Assembly (NCBI GenBank): GCA_905372875.1
Contig: CAJPQU010000105.1
Span: 1 to 6,756 of the forward strand
Direction of reading: 5' to 3'
Length of the DNA: 6,756 bases
DNA from: an uncultured Schwartzia sp.
GTDB taxonomy: Bacteria > Bacillota > Negativicutes > Selenomonadales > Selenomonadaceae
Below, piece after piece: positions 1-6,162 of the stretch (its first letter is position 1; each line of letters begins with the position of its first letter). The translations under genes were made by a program, and so were the position numbers. The notes beneath the pieces were generated by a model. The model was not told the DNA's origin. It ran no database searches and saw only the letters and a program-made list of their open reading frames with translations.

Positions 1-64
1 GAAGGATCTCCGCCAGCCAATCCCGCTTTTCCGGCTTCTTTCCCGCCGCGTCCTGCTTCTTCAT
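1..64 (-). CDS. N-terminal fragment of a leftward gene, product unknown
   Basis: Reading leftward from an ATG at 64-62 gives an open frame of 21 codons to the window edge. It starts MKKQDAAGKKPEK and continues RDWLAEIL: a Lys-rich start followed by what looks like the first amphipathic helix of a soluble protein. An in-frame GTG at 106-104 would add 14 residues rich in Gly and Arg, so the true start is uncertain. The only purine-rich candidate ribosome site near the ATG (around 75-87) is rather far away. The gene would be divergent from the antitoxin gene at 244. Too little is visible to name a family. Confidence 0.4.
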   Translation of the reverse strand, partial: MKKQDAAGKKPEKRDWLAEIL

Positions 65-194
65 CGTCCGCCCCGTGCCTTCCCTTCCGTTCCCCCGTTC
101 GCTCACTACTTTAAAGGATACCACAGAATAAGGAATTTTCCCACTCCCCCATAAAAGGCTGTCTTTTTGCCCCAAACCCACGCCCCGCTAACCA

Positions 195-223
195 TTGCGC
201 CCGGCCACCGAACGTGATACAAT
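195..223 (+). promoter_or_regulatory. Probable promoter of the antitoxin gene
   Basis: TTGCGC (195-200) and TACAAT (218-223) are separated by 17 nt and fit a housekeeping sigma -35/-10 pair (3/6 and 5/6 consensus bases). Transcription would begin near 230, just before the Shine-Dalgarno AAGGAG at 231-236, giving a very short leader. Antitoxins of this family usually repress their own promoter, but I see no convincing palindromic operator here. Confidence 0.45.
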
Positions 224-243
224 TTCCCCAAAGGAGTGTACTT

Positions 244-540
244 ATGGCTCGAACTGAAACCTTACATGTGCGCCTTGAGCCCAATCTTCGGGCCTCGGTA
301 GAAGATACCCTGCACAACCTGGGACTCTCCGCCTCGGAAGCCGTAAATATATTTTTTCATCAAATTCTCCTTCACGGCGGCCTTCCCTTCCCCGTACAGG
401 CCCCACGCCTGCGTGCTGAGACCCTCGCCGCATTGAAAGAGTCCGACGCCATCGCGTCGGGACAAATCGCTGCCAAGACCTACCACAGCGCCGAAGAACT
501 GATACGCGAAGCTAAGGCTGAGGTCTATGCTGAGGATTAA
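244..540 (+). CDS. RelB/DinJ family antitoxin (apparently orphan)
   Basis: This 98-aa protein has the hallmarks of the RelB/DinJ antitoxin family, which is small DNA-binding proteins that neutralise a RelE/YafQ-type mRNA-cleaving toxin and repress their own operon. The N-terminus (TETLHVRLEPNLRASVE, residues 4-20) is the beta strand and first helix of a ribbon-helix-helix fold. LGLSASEAVNIFFHQI (26-41) and HGGLPF (44-49) match the second helix and the following family motif. The C-terminal YHSAEELIREA (80-90) is the usual toxin-binding helix. The ATG at 244 is chosen because AAGGAG lies 7 nt upstream; the longer frame from GTG 214 would begin inside the promoter. No complete toxin gene follows: a candidate toxin start overlaps the end of this gene but is interrupted at once. 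The family call is firm, but the partner is unknown. Confidence 0.88.
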   Translation: MARTETLHVRLEPNLRASVEDTLHNLGLSASEAVNIFFHQILLHGGLPFPVQAPRLRAETLAALKESDAIASGQIAAKTYHSAEELIREAKAEVYAED

Positions 541-577
541 GTGAGCCAGCAGTCATGCCAAGCTGTTTCGACGGTAA
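527..577 (+). pseudogene. Possible remnant of the cognate RelE/YafQ-type toxin start
   Basis: An ATG at 527, overlapping the antitoxin 3' end by 14 nt, encodes M-L-R-I-K and then a TGA at 542-544. Reading on in the same frame gives ASSHAKLFRR and a TAA at 575-577. RelE/YafQ toxins paired with DinJ antitoxins often begin M-L-[KR]-[IV]-x-Y and overlap the antitoxin gene in just this way, so the five codons look like the residual start of a deleted or mutated toxin. The match is very short and could be chance; nothing else in the next 200 nt resembles a RelE-fold protein in any frame. Confidence 0.3.
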
Positions 578-607
578 TCCCCATCTGTACGAATAAGGGG
601 ATTTTTT
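576..607 (+). terminator. Rho-independent terminator after the antitoxin gene
   Basis: AATCCCC (576-582) can pair with GGGGATT (597-603) around a 14-nt loop and runs into six Ts (602-607). The position, 36 nt after the antitoxin stop codon, suits termination of that short transcript. The large loop makes the hairpin only moderately strong. Confidence 0.55.
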
Positions 608-608
608 A

Positions 609-768
609 GGAAGCACCGATAAAATGAAGTCCGTCAAATGGACGCAGACTTTTCGTCCTATCCAGGAGACAAACCGGACGCATAGCAAGGCTATGCGGAG
701 GATTGGCCGACGCAGAGAAGGCGGAAAAGATGCCCCAAGATGGCGATGCTGCATTTATCCGTGCTTCC
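609..768. mobile_element. MITE-like element with terminal inverted repeats, about 160 bp
   Basis: The left end GGAAGCACCGATAAAATG (609-626) and the right end, read on the other strand (768-752), GGAAGCACGGATAAATG, are the same apart from one substitution and one extra A. Between them lies a perfect hairpin CGCATAGC-AAG-GCTATGCG (679-697) and a direct repeat GACGCAGA (641-648 and 709-716). There is no good coding frame: the only long one is an artificial upstream extension of deoC. Size, terminal inverted repeats and lack of coding capacity fit a miniature inverted-repeat transposable element or a related dispersed repeat. No clear target-site duplication is visible. It sits between the antitoxin terminator and the deoC ribosome site, so it probably altered or supplies the deoC upstream region. 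Dispersal in the genome cannot be tested from one copy. Confidence 0.6.
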
Positions 769-798
769 TTTGTTCGCCTATTCCCTGCTAACACCAAA

Positions 799-804
799 AA
801 GGAG
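799..804 (+). promoter_or_regulatory. Shine-Dalgarno site that sets the deoC start
   Basis: AAGGAG ends 6 nt before the ATG at 811 and decides the start against the in-frame TTG at 703, which lies inside the inverted-repeat element and would add 36 residues unlike any part of the aldolase family. Confidence 0.8.
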
Positions 805-810
805 TTTTCC

Positions 811-1476
811 ATGAAAGGATCGGAAATTTTAGCGCATGTGGATCACACGCTGCTCCGCCCCACTGCTTCGTGGGAAGAAATCAAAACGCTGCTCCAGGAG
901 GCCAAAAACTGTCATACCGCCTCCGTCTGCCTTCCCGCCGCCTACGTGGCCCCGGCCTATCAGGCCATCGGCGGCGACGTCCCCATCGGCACCGTCGTGG
1001 GCTTCCCCTTGGGCTACGACACGGCGGGAACCAAAATCAGCGCCGCCCGGCAGGCGATCAACCACGGCGCGGCGGAAGTGGACGCCGTGGTGAACCTCAC
1101 TGACGTAAAAAACGGCGCCTTCGACAAAGTCACCGCCGAAATCGCCGCCCTTAAAGAGGCCGTCGGCGCACACATCCTAAAGATTATCATCGAAACCTGC
1201 TATCTTACTGAAAAAGAAAAGATCGCCCTCTGCCGATGCGTCACCGACGGAGGCGCGGATTTCATCAAAACCTCCACGGGCTTTGGCCCCGCCGGCGCTG
1301 CCCACGAGGACATCGCCCTCTTTCGCCGCCACATCGGCCCGAAGGTGCGAATCAAAGCGGCCGGCGGCATCCGCACCATCGCTGACATGAAGCGCTATTT
1401 GGAAGAAGGCTGCCAGCGGTTGGGGTGCAGCGCCGCCGTGGGCCTTCTCCAAGGACGGGAAACCGAAGATTTTTAG
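811..1476 (+). CDS. deoC: Deoxyribose-phosphate aldolase
   Basis: The 221-aa product is a class I aldolase that reversibly splits 2-deoxy-D-ribose 5-phosphate into acetaldehyde and glyceraldehyde 3-phosphate, the last step of deoxynucleoside catabolism in the cytoplasm. It has the family length and a full TIM-barrel pattern. Near the N-terminus is HVDHTLLRP (9-17). The proton-relay Asp is D91 in AAEVDAVVN. The Schiff-base lysine is K153 in ADFIKTSTGFGP. The second active-site lysine is K182 in VRIKAAGGIRT. The C-terminal RLGCSAAVGLL (203-213) fits the phosphate-binding end. All catalytic residues are present, so it should be active. It is the first gene of an operon with the next two genes (22-nt gap, then a 14-nt overlap). 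No convincing promoter is visible between the inverted-repeat element and the ribosome site, so it may be read from within or across that element. No other deo genes are nearby. Confidence 0.96.
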   Translation: MKGSEILAHVDHTLLRPTASWEEIKTLLQEAKNCHTASVCLPAAYVAPAYQAIGGDVPIGTVVGFPLGYDTAGTKISAARQAINHGAAEVDAVVNLTDVKNGAFDKVTAEIAALKEAVGAHILKIIIETCYLTEKEKIALCRCVTDGGADFIKTSTGFGPAGAAHEDIALFRRHIGPKVRIKAAGGIRTIADMKRYLEEGCQRLGCSAAVGLLQGRETEDF

Positions 1477-1498
1477 ACCTCGATGGGAAGGGTAACAC

Positions 1499-2134
1499 AT
1501 GAACGCACTTTCGACAACGAGAAATGTTCCGACAAAAATTGAACTGCCGCATTTTTCCGTTGACACGGCGTACGGCGGCTCCCAGGACTGGTGCCCGAGC
1601 CGTTGGATGAAGTTAGGCGGCTGCGCCGCCGTCACCGCTTGCGACAGCGCTATCTATTTTACCCTGTTCAAAGGCCGGCAGGGACTGTATCCCTACCCCA
1701 CCGAAAAGATTGCCCGCCAGGAATATGTCGATTTCACCGACATCATGAAGCCGTATCTCAAGCCCCGCTTAGGCGGCATTGACCGGCTGGAGACTTACAT
1801 CGAAGGCTTCGGACAGTTCCTGCGCGATCGCGGCGAGACCGGCATAGAGATGCGCCCGTGGCCGGGGGAAAGCAGCCTGCCGGAAACAAAAGCGGCCGTC
1901 CAAAAACAGATCGACAGCGGCTGGCTCATCCCCTGCCTCACCCTCCGGCACAGCCACCCTTCCATGGAAGACTATGATTGGCACTGGTATCTCCTGAATG
2001 GCTATGAGGAACGGGACGGCAAATTTTTCGTCAAAGCCGTCACCTTCGGCGCCTGGCGGTGGCTGGATCTCACCGTGCTGTGGGACACGGGACACAAGCA
2101 GAAGGGCGGTCTCATCCTCTATGACCTATCCTGA
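1499..2134 (+). CDS. Uncharacterised protein with papain/C39-like cysteine-peptidase features
   Basis: The 211-aa protein has no signal peptide or membrane segment. I do not recognise a named family. The region SQDWCPSRWM (28-37) followed by GGCAAVTACD (40-49) resembles the start of the catalytic helix of papain-like (C39-type) peptidases, with C42 as candidate nucleophile and Q29 as candidate oxyanion residue. Later, YDWHWYLLNGYEE (159-171) places a His (H162) at the start of a beta strand, and the Trp-rich segment FGAWRWLDLTVLW (183-195) could carry the third member (D190). This Cys, His, Asp order is what the fold requires, but the assignment is inference from spacing and pattern; a non-catalytic role or a different substrate is possible. 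GGGAAGGG at 1485-1492, 6 nt before the ATG, supports the start. Its end overlaps sfsA, so the two are probably translationally coupled. Confidence 0.6.
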   Translation: MNALSTTRNVPTKIELPHFSVDTAYGGSQDWCPSRWMKLGGCAAVTACDSAIYFTLFKGRQGLYPYPTEKIARQEYVDFTDIMKPYLKPRLGGIDRLETYIEGFGQFLRDRGETGIEMRPWPGESSLPETKAAVQKQIDSGWLIPCLTLRHSHPSMEDYDWHWYLLNGYEERDGKFFVKAVTFGAWRWLDLTVLWDTGHKQKGGLILYDLS

Positions 2135-2786
2135 TACCGTCGCGGGCACCTTCATTGACCGGCCGAACCGCTTCATCGCCCGGGTGAACATCGGCGGCGG
2201 CGTAGAAACCGTTCATGTCAAAAACACCGGCCGGTGCCGGGAGCTTTTGCTGCCAGGCGTCCCCGTGGTTCTCGCGGCCTCGGAAAATCCGAAGCGCAAG
2301 ACGCGCTATGACCTCGTCGCCGTGAAAAAAGCCGGGCGCGGCTGGGTCAATATCGACAGCCAGGCGCCGAACAAAGTCGTGGGAGAATGGCTGGCCCAAC
2401 AAGCCTACGACCGGATTCAGCCCGAATACGCCTACGGAGAATCCCGCCTCGACTTTTACCTGGAAAAGGGGCGGCGGCAGTACCTCTTAGAAGTCAAAGG
2501 CTGCACCTTGGAAATCGACGGCGTGGGCTATTTCCCCGATGCGCCGACCCAGCGGGGCGTGAAGCATATCCGCGAGCTCATCAAGGCCGCGCAGGATGGC
2601 TATACCTGTACCATCGCTTTTGTGATCCAGATGAACGGCATCCGCGAAGTGCGTCCCAACACAGCCACCCACCCGGAATTCGGCGCCGCCCTCTCCGAGG
2701 CGAAACGCGCCGGCGTCCACGTCGTATTTCTCTGCTGCGAAGTCCGAAAAGCCTCGCTGCGCATTGTGGAAAGCATCCGGGGATAG
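2121..2786 (+). CDS. sfsA: SfsA family protein (sugar fermentation stimulation protein homologue)
   Basis: The 221-aa product matches SfsA over its full usual length. The name comes from an E. coli gene that raises maltose use when overexpressed; the protein binds DNA and has an OB-like N-terminal part plus a PD-(D/E)XK nuclease-like core, but its physiological role is unsettled. Visible family motifs are RPNRFIARV (14-22), NTGRCRELLLPG (35-46), DSQAPN (79-84), ESRLDF (107-112), LLEVKGCTL (122-130) and the highly conserved GYFPDAPTQRGVKHIREL (136-153). D111, E124 and K126 fit the nuclease-like metal site. The ATG at 2121 is chosen because the protein begins there at the expected place; the frame extends upstream but reads antisense-to-frame sequence of the preceding gene. 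The start lies 14 nt inside the preceding gene, which indicates coupled translation. It is the last gene before the terminator. Confidence 0.95.
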   Translation: MTYPDTVAGTFIDRPNRFIARVNIGGGVETVHVKNTGRCRELLLPGVPVVLAASENPKRKTRYDLVAVKKAGRGWVNIDSQAPNKVVGEWLAQQAYDRIQPEYAYGESRLDFYLEKGRRQYLLEVKGCTLEIDGVGYFPDAPTQRGVKHIRELIKAAQDGYTCTIAFVIQMNGIREVRPNTATHPEFGAALSEAKRAGVHVVFLCCEVRKASLRIVESIRG

Positions 2787-2851
2787 AACCCTGTTTGTCT
2801 GCCGCGGCCGCGCGATAGGAACGAAAGAATCGCCATATCCGAATATAGCTG

Positions 2852-2883
2852 TCGCCGTACAAACTTTTGTACGGCGATTTTTT
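2852..2883 (+). terminator. Strong Rho-independent terminator of the deoC-sfsA operon
   Basis: TCGCCGTACAA (2852-2862) pairs perfectly with TTGTACGGCGA (2867-2877) across the 4-nt loop ACTT, followed by six Ts (2878-2883). An 11-bp perfect stem with a U tract is a textbook intrinsic terminator. It separates the housekeeping operon from the exoprotein locus. Confidence 0.92.
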
Positions 2884-2942
2884 ATATCTCCAATGCGGCG
2901 CGCGGTGTGCAGGAAAACTTTGTAAAACGGGACCGGTAAACC

Positions 2943-2971
2943 TTCAATAAATACGCTTTTTATATTATAAT
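2943..2971 (+). promoter_or_regulatory. Probable promoter of the exoprotein/immunity locus
   Basis: A perfect -10 TATAAT (2966-2971) lies in an AT-rich stretch, with TTCAAT (2943-2948) 17 nt upstream as a weak -35 (3/6 consensus). Transcription would start near 2978, leaving a leader of about 65 nt before the ATG at 3044, which is preceded by GGGAGG (3032-3037). The AT-rich patch right after the terminator stands out against its GC-rich surroundings. I see nothing else, apart from the terminator, in the 257-nt gap between sfsA and the exoprotein gene. Confidence 0.55.
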
Positions 2972-3043
2972 ATGAAATGTGCTTTAAATTAATATTATCC
3001 CTATTTTAGAAACAGGAACGCAGCATGGAACGGGAGGCAGATC

Positions 3044-3583
3044 ATGAAAAAGAGCAAGAACAGGAAATATCTGAAAGCCCTTAGTGTAAACATCATTCTG
3101 GCCCTTCAACTGAATACCGTCGCCTTCGCGGCGGACACCACGGCGGTTCCGGACGCCTCGGAGGGAAAAGCGCCCATCATTGAGAGCGCGGCCAATGATA
3201 CGGTGATCGTAGATATCCGCACCCCCAACGAAGCCGGCCTCAGCCATAATCAGTATCAGGATCTGCAAGTGGGCAGCTCCGGGATCATTTTCAATAACTC
3301 TCGGGACATCACCCCCACCCAATTAGCCGGATATATCACCGGCAATCCGAACATCGGGCGGACCGGCGCCGACGTCATTCTCAACGAAGTCACCGGACGA
3401 AACATCACAAATCTCAACGGCTTTATCGAAGTCGCCGGCAAACAGGCCGATGTCGTCATCGCCAATCCCAACGGCATCGTGGGGAATAATTTTGGCTATA
3501 TCAATACCGGCCGAGCCATCCTCACCACCGGGAATCCGCAAATCGATCCCTCGGGCCGGCTGGCCGGATTTGTGGTAAAGTAA
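3044..3583 (+). CDS. Truncated TPS-domain (filamentous haemagglutinin/CdiA N-terminal) fragment
   Basis: The 179-aa frame is the 5' end of a two-partner-secretion exoprotein. A basic N-terminus and hydrophobic helix (residues 11-28) ending in VAFAAD form a Sec signal peptide, cleaved at about residue 28-30. The TPS domain follows: VDIRTPNEAGLSHNQYQDLQV (56-76, described by its ends VDIRTPN and YQDLQV), NPN at 101-103, NPNGIVGNNFGYINTGRA (141-158) and LTTGNPQIDPSGRLAGF (160-176). The NPN/NPNGI motifs are the family's recognition hallmarks for the outer-membrane TpsB/CdiB transporter. Known TPS domains continue for roughly another 100 residues after the GRLAGF motif; here a TAA comes three residues later. 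No CdiB gene is in the window. GGGAGG 6 nt upstream supports the ATG. By itself the product could be exported to the periplasm but would not be a functional CdiA. The rest of the gene lies downstream in a different frame. Confidence 0.85.
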   Translation: MKKSKNRKYLKALSVNIILALQLNTVAFAADTTAVPDASEGKAPIIESAANDTVIVDIRTPNEAGLSHNQYQDLQVGSSGIIFNNSRDITPTQLAGYITGNPNIGRTGADVILNEVTGRNITNLNGFIEVAGKQADVVIANPNGIVGNNFGYINTGRAILTTGNPQIDPSGRLAGFVVK

Positions 3584-4908
3584 CAAAGGACAATGGTCAG
3601 CTAACCCTGAACGCCAAGCGCGACATCACCCTCACCGGCGAAAACGTCAATATCACGGCCGCGCCGGAAAACTACGCCTACACCTACACCCATAAAGAAA
3701 AACAAAGCGGCCTCACCGTAAGCCTCGGCGGCGGCGTCCTCGGGCAGCTGACGGAAAACATCATACAGCCGCTCGAAAGAGCCGCCACGGCCCAGGACGA
3801 AAGGCTGAAAGCCCTGAGCGCGATCAAAGCCGCCAGCCATATCCATGAGATTCCCAAGGCCATCGAGCAGATCAAGGACGGAAACCAGGCCATCGCCAAT
3901 CTCAATATCGGGATAGGCAAAAGCGAAAGCCAGACAACGATCGAAAGCAACACCGTCGCCGCGCACGAAAGCAGCGTGGCCGCCGGCAAAGACGTCAACA
4001 TCACCGCCGCCAAAAAAGACATCAACATCGTCGGCTCCGACGTGACGGGAGAAAATGTAAACCTCACGGCCAAAGGAGACATCAACATCACCGCCGCCAG
4101 CCAAAGCAATGTAACCAACACCGAATCCAGGAGCAGCAGCGCCTTTGCCGGCGCCAGCATCGGCCTGGGCACCGGAACCGTCGGCGTCGCCGTATCGGCC
4201 GGCAGGGGAAAAGAAACCATCGACGAAAACAGCACCGCCTACAAGAAAAGCACCGTAACCGCCAGAGAACAGCTGACCATAACCAGCGGCGAGGATACCA
4301 ATATCATCGGCTCTAAAGTCATCGGCAACAAAGTCAAAGCCGACATCGGCGGCGACCTCAATATTGAGAGTCTCCAGGAAACGAACCGCTACCGGTCAGA
4401 CAGCGTAAACGGCGGCTTCGGCTTCAATACCGCCCTGGGGAAAAACCCCGGCAGCACCCTCTCCGTCTCCGCGAACATCGGCAAGACCTCCTCGGACTAC
4501 CGGAGCGTGACCGAGCAGGCCGGCATCTATGCCGGCAAAGAAGGCTTTGACATCACCGTAGGAAATAACACGGACCTCAAAGGCGCCGTCATCGCCAGCG
4601 AAGCGGAAAAAGAGAAAAACCGCCTCACCACCGGCACCCTCTCCTTCAGTGACCTCAGCAACAAAGCCGAATACGAATCCAAGGGGATCGGGCTGACCCT
4701 TAACGCCAACAAGACCAGCGGCGATCAGCCCGCCACCGAAGGAGAGAAAGGCCTCATCCCCAATATCCCGGCGAAAGTCAGCGACGACGCCGAAAGCACC
4801 ACCAAGAGCGCGGTGTCCGAAGGAACCATCACCGTAACCAAACCGGAAAAGCAAAAACAGGATGTGGCAACCCTCAATCGAGATACAAAAGAGACCCTGA
4901 ACCAGCTG

Positions 4909-5277
4909 GATCCCATCTTCGATATAGAAAAGATCAGAGAAAATCAGGAAACCGCGGCTCTCTTTGGCGAGCTTGCGGCGAACGGAATCCATGTCGTCGC
5001 CGAAAAGAACCACTGGAAAGACGGCAGCCCAGAGAAAATCGCCCTCCATGCCGCCGTAGGCGCTGTCCTGGCCGATCTGACCAACGGCAATGCAGCAGCC
5101 GGGGCAATCGCCGGCGGAAGCACGGAATACCTGGCGAAAGCCATCCTGAAAGCCAGCAAGGGAGACAAGGCCCAGGCCCAATGGATCGCCATGATCGTAG
5201 GCGCCGCCATGAGCAAAGCCACCGGCGGCAACGCTCAATTAGGGGCCATGGTGGCGATTAATGCGATTAAGAATAAT
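4909..5277 (+). other. Pre-toxin (VENN-like) region of the CdiA-like protein
   Basis: This is a sub-region of the broken exoprotein. It encodes LDPIFDIEKIRENQ, ELAANGIHVVAEKNHW, then Ala/Gly-rich helices HAAVGAVLADLTNGNAAAGA and AQAQWIAMIVGAAMSKATGG, and ends INAIKNNELY. The order (acidic helix, ANG, Ala/Gly-rich hydrophobic helices, a short Asn-Asn motif) matches the pre-toxin domain before CdiA C-terminal toxins. The usual VENN marker is replaced by IKNN (5266-5277). By analogy this marks the boundary at which toxin cassettes are exchanged. Confidence 0.65.
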
Positions 5278-5853
5278 GAACTCTATACCAAAGAAGAACT
5301 CCAGGAACTTCTGCGAGATAATGAATGGGGAGAACAACTCTGCAAAATCAAAGGCATAGACCCCACTCCGGAAAATATCGCGGAGATAGAGAATACTGCT
5401 TTAAACAAAATAGAAGAAACCAGGCATTTAAAAATCCACGCCTATATGGTCTACGGCGAAGGTGGCGTAACCAAGGGCATAGGGGTAGGTGCCGGAGTCT
5501 TATTGGATGCGAACGGTAACCCCTATGCGACAGGAGATGGCAGTTTCTCTAAAGGCATAGCGACGCCGCTCAATGGAGAAGTGTGCGCCATAACGATCAT
5601 TCCTTTGGATAGTACACTGAAATTAAATGACGCAGTTATAATGGAAATTCTTACCGGTAAAAGCGTCGGCCTCACGGGCTACGCGGGGGTCGGCGGAGGA
5701 TTGTCCGCACCCATAGACAGTAAATATCAAGGAAGAGCAGTAATTTTGAAACGAGGCTTCGGTAGCCCTCAGATAGGGGTAGGGATAGGAGCAACAGACC
5801 TTGTAGACACGATCGTAGAGCGCAGGAAGGAGGGCCCTTTCATTGAAGATTGA
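5278..5853 (+). other. Variable C-terminal toxin-type domain, glycine-rich, unrecognised
   Basis: The 191 residues after IKNN form the expected CdiA-CT. The first third is charged and helical (YTKEELQELLRDNEW, GIDPTPENIAEIENTALNK). The rest is glycine-rich with alternating small and hydrophobic residues: YGEGGVTKGIGVGAGVLLD, GKSVGLTGYAGVGGGLSAP and GFGSPQIGVGIGATDL, ending RRKEGPFIED. I see none of the His/Asp/Lys signatures of common CDI nucleases or deaminases. The pattern suggests a beta-rich domain, and because the adjacent immunity protein is probably membrane-anchored, a membrane- or envelope-acting toxin is one possibility. That is inference. The domain is intact in itself, although the gene upstream is broken. 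Confidence 0.5.
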
Positions 5854-6162
5854 AATGTTTGGGAAGGAAAGGGAATTTACACTCAAGGGCTTCCTGTTCT
5901 TCATAGGGAAATTCCTCTTGTTATACAGCCTCATGAAAATGCATTCGTACTATGTATATCAGGCGAATGCGGAAGGAGTGTCCAAAATGCAGGCGGCCAT
6001 TCCGGCGGTCGTATCCATGGATGGCACGGAATCCCTTCCTGAAAAAATAGAAATGGTATCCAGAACCAGAGGATTTTATTCTGGAAGTGGTCAAATCGAT
6101 GAAAAGGCAAGCGAAAAAGAGATCGTCACACATTATAAAAACGAATTTCAAAAATACGGCTG
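5822..6162 (+). repeat. Tandem duplication, unit 1 (with 6420-6756)
   Basis: Nucleotides 5822-6162 and 6420-6756 align throughout, from GCAGGA ahead of the ribosome site to the codon pair for Gly-Trp. The central part (about 5963-6080 against 6557-6677) is nearly identical at the DNA level, including long exact runs such as AAAATGCAGGCGGCCATTCC. The outer parts are more diverged. The repeat unit includes the toxin tail codons, so the duplicated module is larger than the immunity gene alone. Confidence 0.85.
5827..5833 (+). promoter_or_regulatory. Shine-Dalgarno site inside the toxin end that sets a TTG start
   Basis: AAGGAGG within the last codons of the toxin domain lies 9 nt before TTG 5843. 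The second immunity gene has the corresponding AGGAGGGG (6422-6429) before a TTG at 6437 and has ATA in place of the in-frame ATG (5855) of the first copy, so the TTG is the conserved start in both. Confidence 0.75.

Larger units (their letters stand above)
3577..5853 (+). pseudogene. Frame-displaced C-terminal part of a CdiA-like exoprotein (haemagglutinin repeats, pre-toxin, toxin domain)
   Basis: This frame is open from 3490 and has recognisable exoprotein sequence from about 3580: VTKDNGQLTLNAKRDITLTG, then PENYAYTYTHKEKQSGLTV, then repeats such as GKDVNITAAKKDINIVG and NVNLTAKGDINITAASQSN (about 3985-4113). These are the beta-helix strands of the distal haemagglutinin region of CdiA/FhaB proteins. 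Further repeat-like segments run to about 4730, then a charged Thr/Lys-rich linker (to about 4890), a pre-toxin region (4909-5277) and a variable C-terminal domain (5278-5850). There is no ATG, GTG or TTG in this frame between 3490 and 3976, and GTG 3976 lies in the middle of the repeats without a ribosome site, so the piece has no proper start of its own. It is out of frame with the upstream TPS fragment. The likeliest history is an internal deletion that removed the end of the TPS domain and most of the stalk and shifted the frame. A sequencing or assembly error at about 3575-3583 is a less likely alternative, because the missing domain would still be unexplained. Confidence 0.8.

Noticed and set aside
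152..176. AAAAG/CTTTT hairpin as a terminator between the divergent genes
   Set aside because: The stem is five mostly A-T pairs and no gene from either side ends there.
541..609. Short frame from GTG 541 directly after the antitoxin stop
   Set aside because: Only 22 codons, no similarity to a toxin, and it ends inside the terminator U tract.
703..810. Upstream extension of deoC from TTG 703
   Set aside because: It lies inside the inverted-repeat element, has no ribosome site and adds 36 residues foreign to the aldolase family; ATG 811 has AAGGAG at ideal spacing.
1998..2120. Upstream extension of sfsA
   Set aside because: It overlaps the preceding gene out of frame and encodes a low-complexity Ser/Gly/Arg-rich stretch; family similarity begins just after ATG 2121.
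3025..3084. Short frame from ATG 3025 ahead of the exoprotein start
   Set aside because: Nineteen codons, out of frame with the exoprotein and lacking its own ribosome site.
3569..3600. Programmed ribosomal frameshift joining the two exoprotein halves
   Set aside because: There is no X-XXY-YYZ slippery heptamer before the stop, and joining the frames would still leave the TPS domain incomplete.
3601..4235. Minus-strand open frames over the haemagglutinin repeats
   Set aside because: Antisense shadows of the repeat-coding frame, with repetitive Asp/Val/Gly or Leu/Pro/Ser composition and no ribosome sites that stand out.
4396..5238. 280-codon open frame on the minus strand
   Set aside because: It mirrors the recognisable haemagglutinin and pre-toxin frame on the plus strand; Gly/Phe/Asp-rich translation is typical of the antisense of GC-rich repeats.
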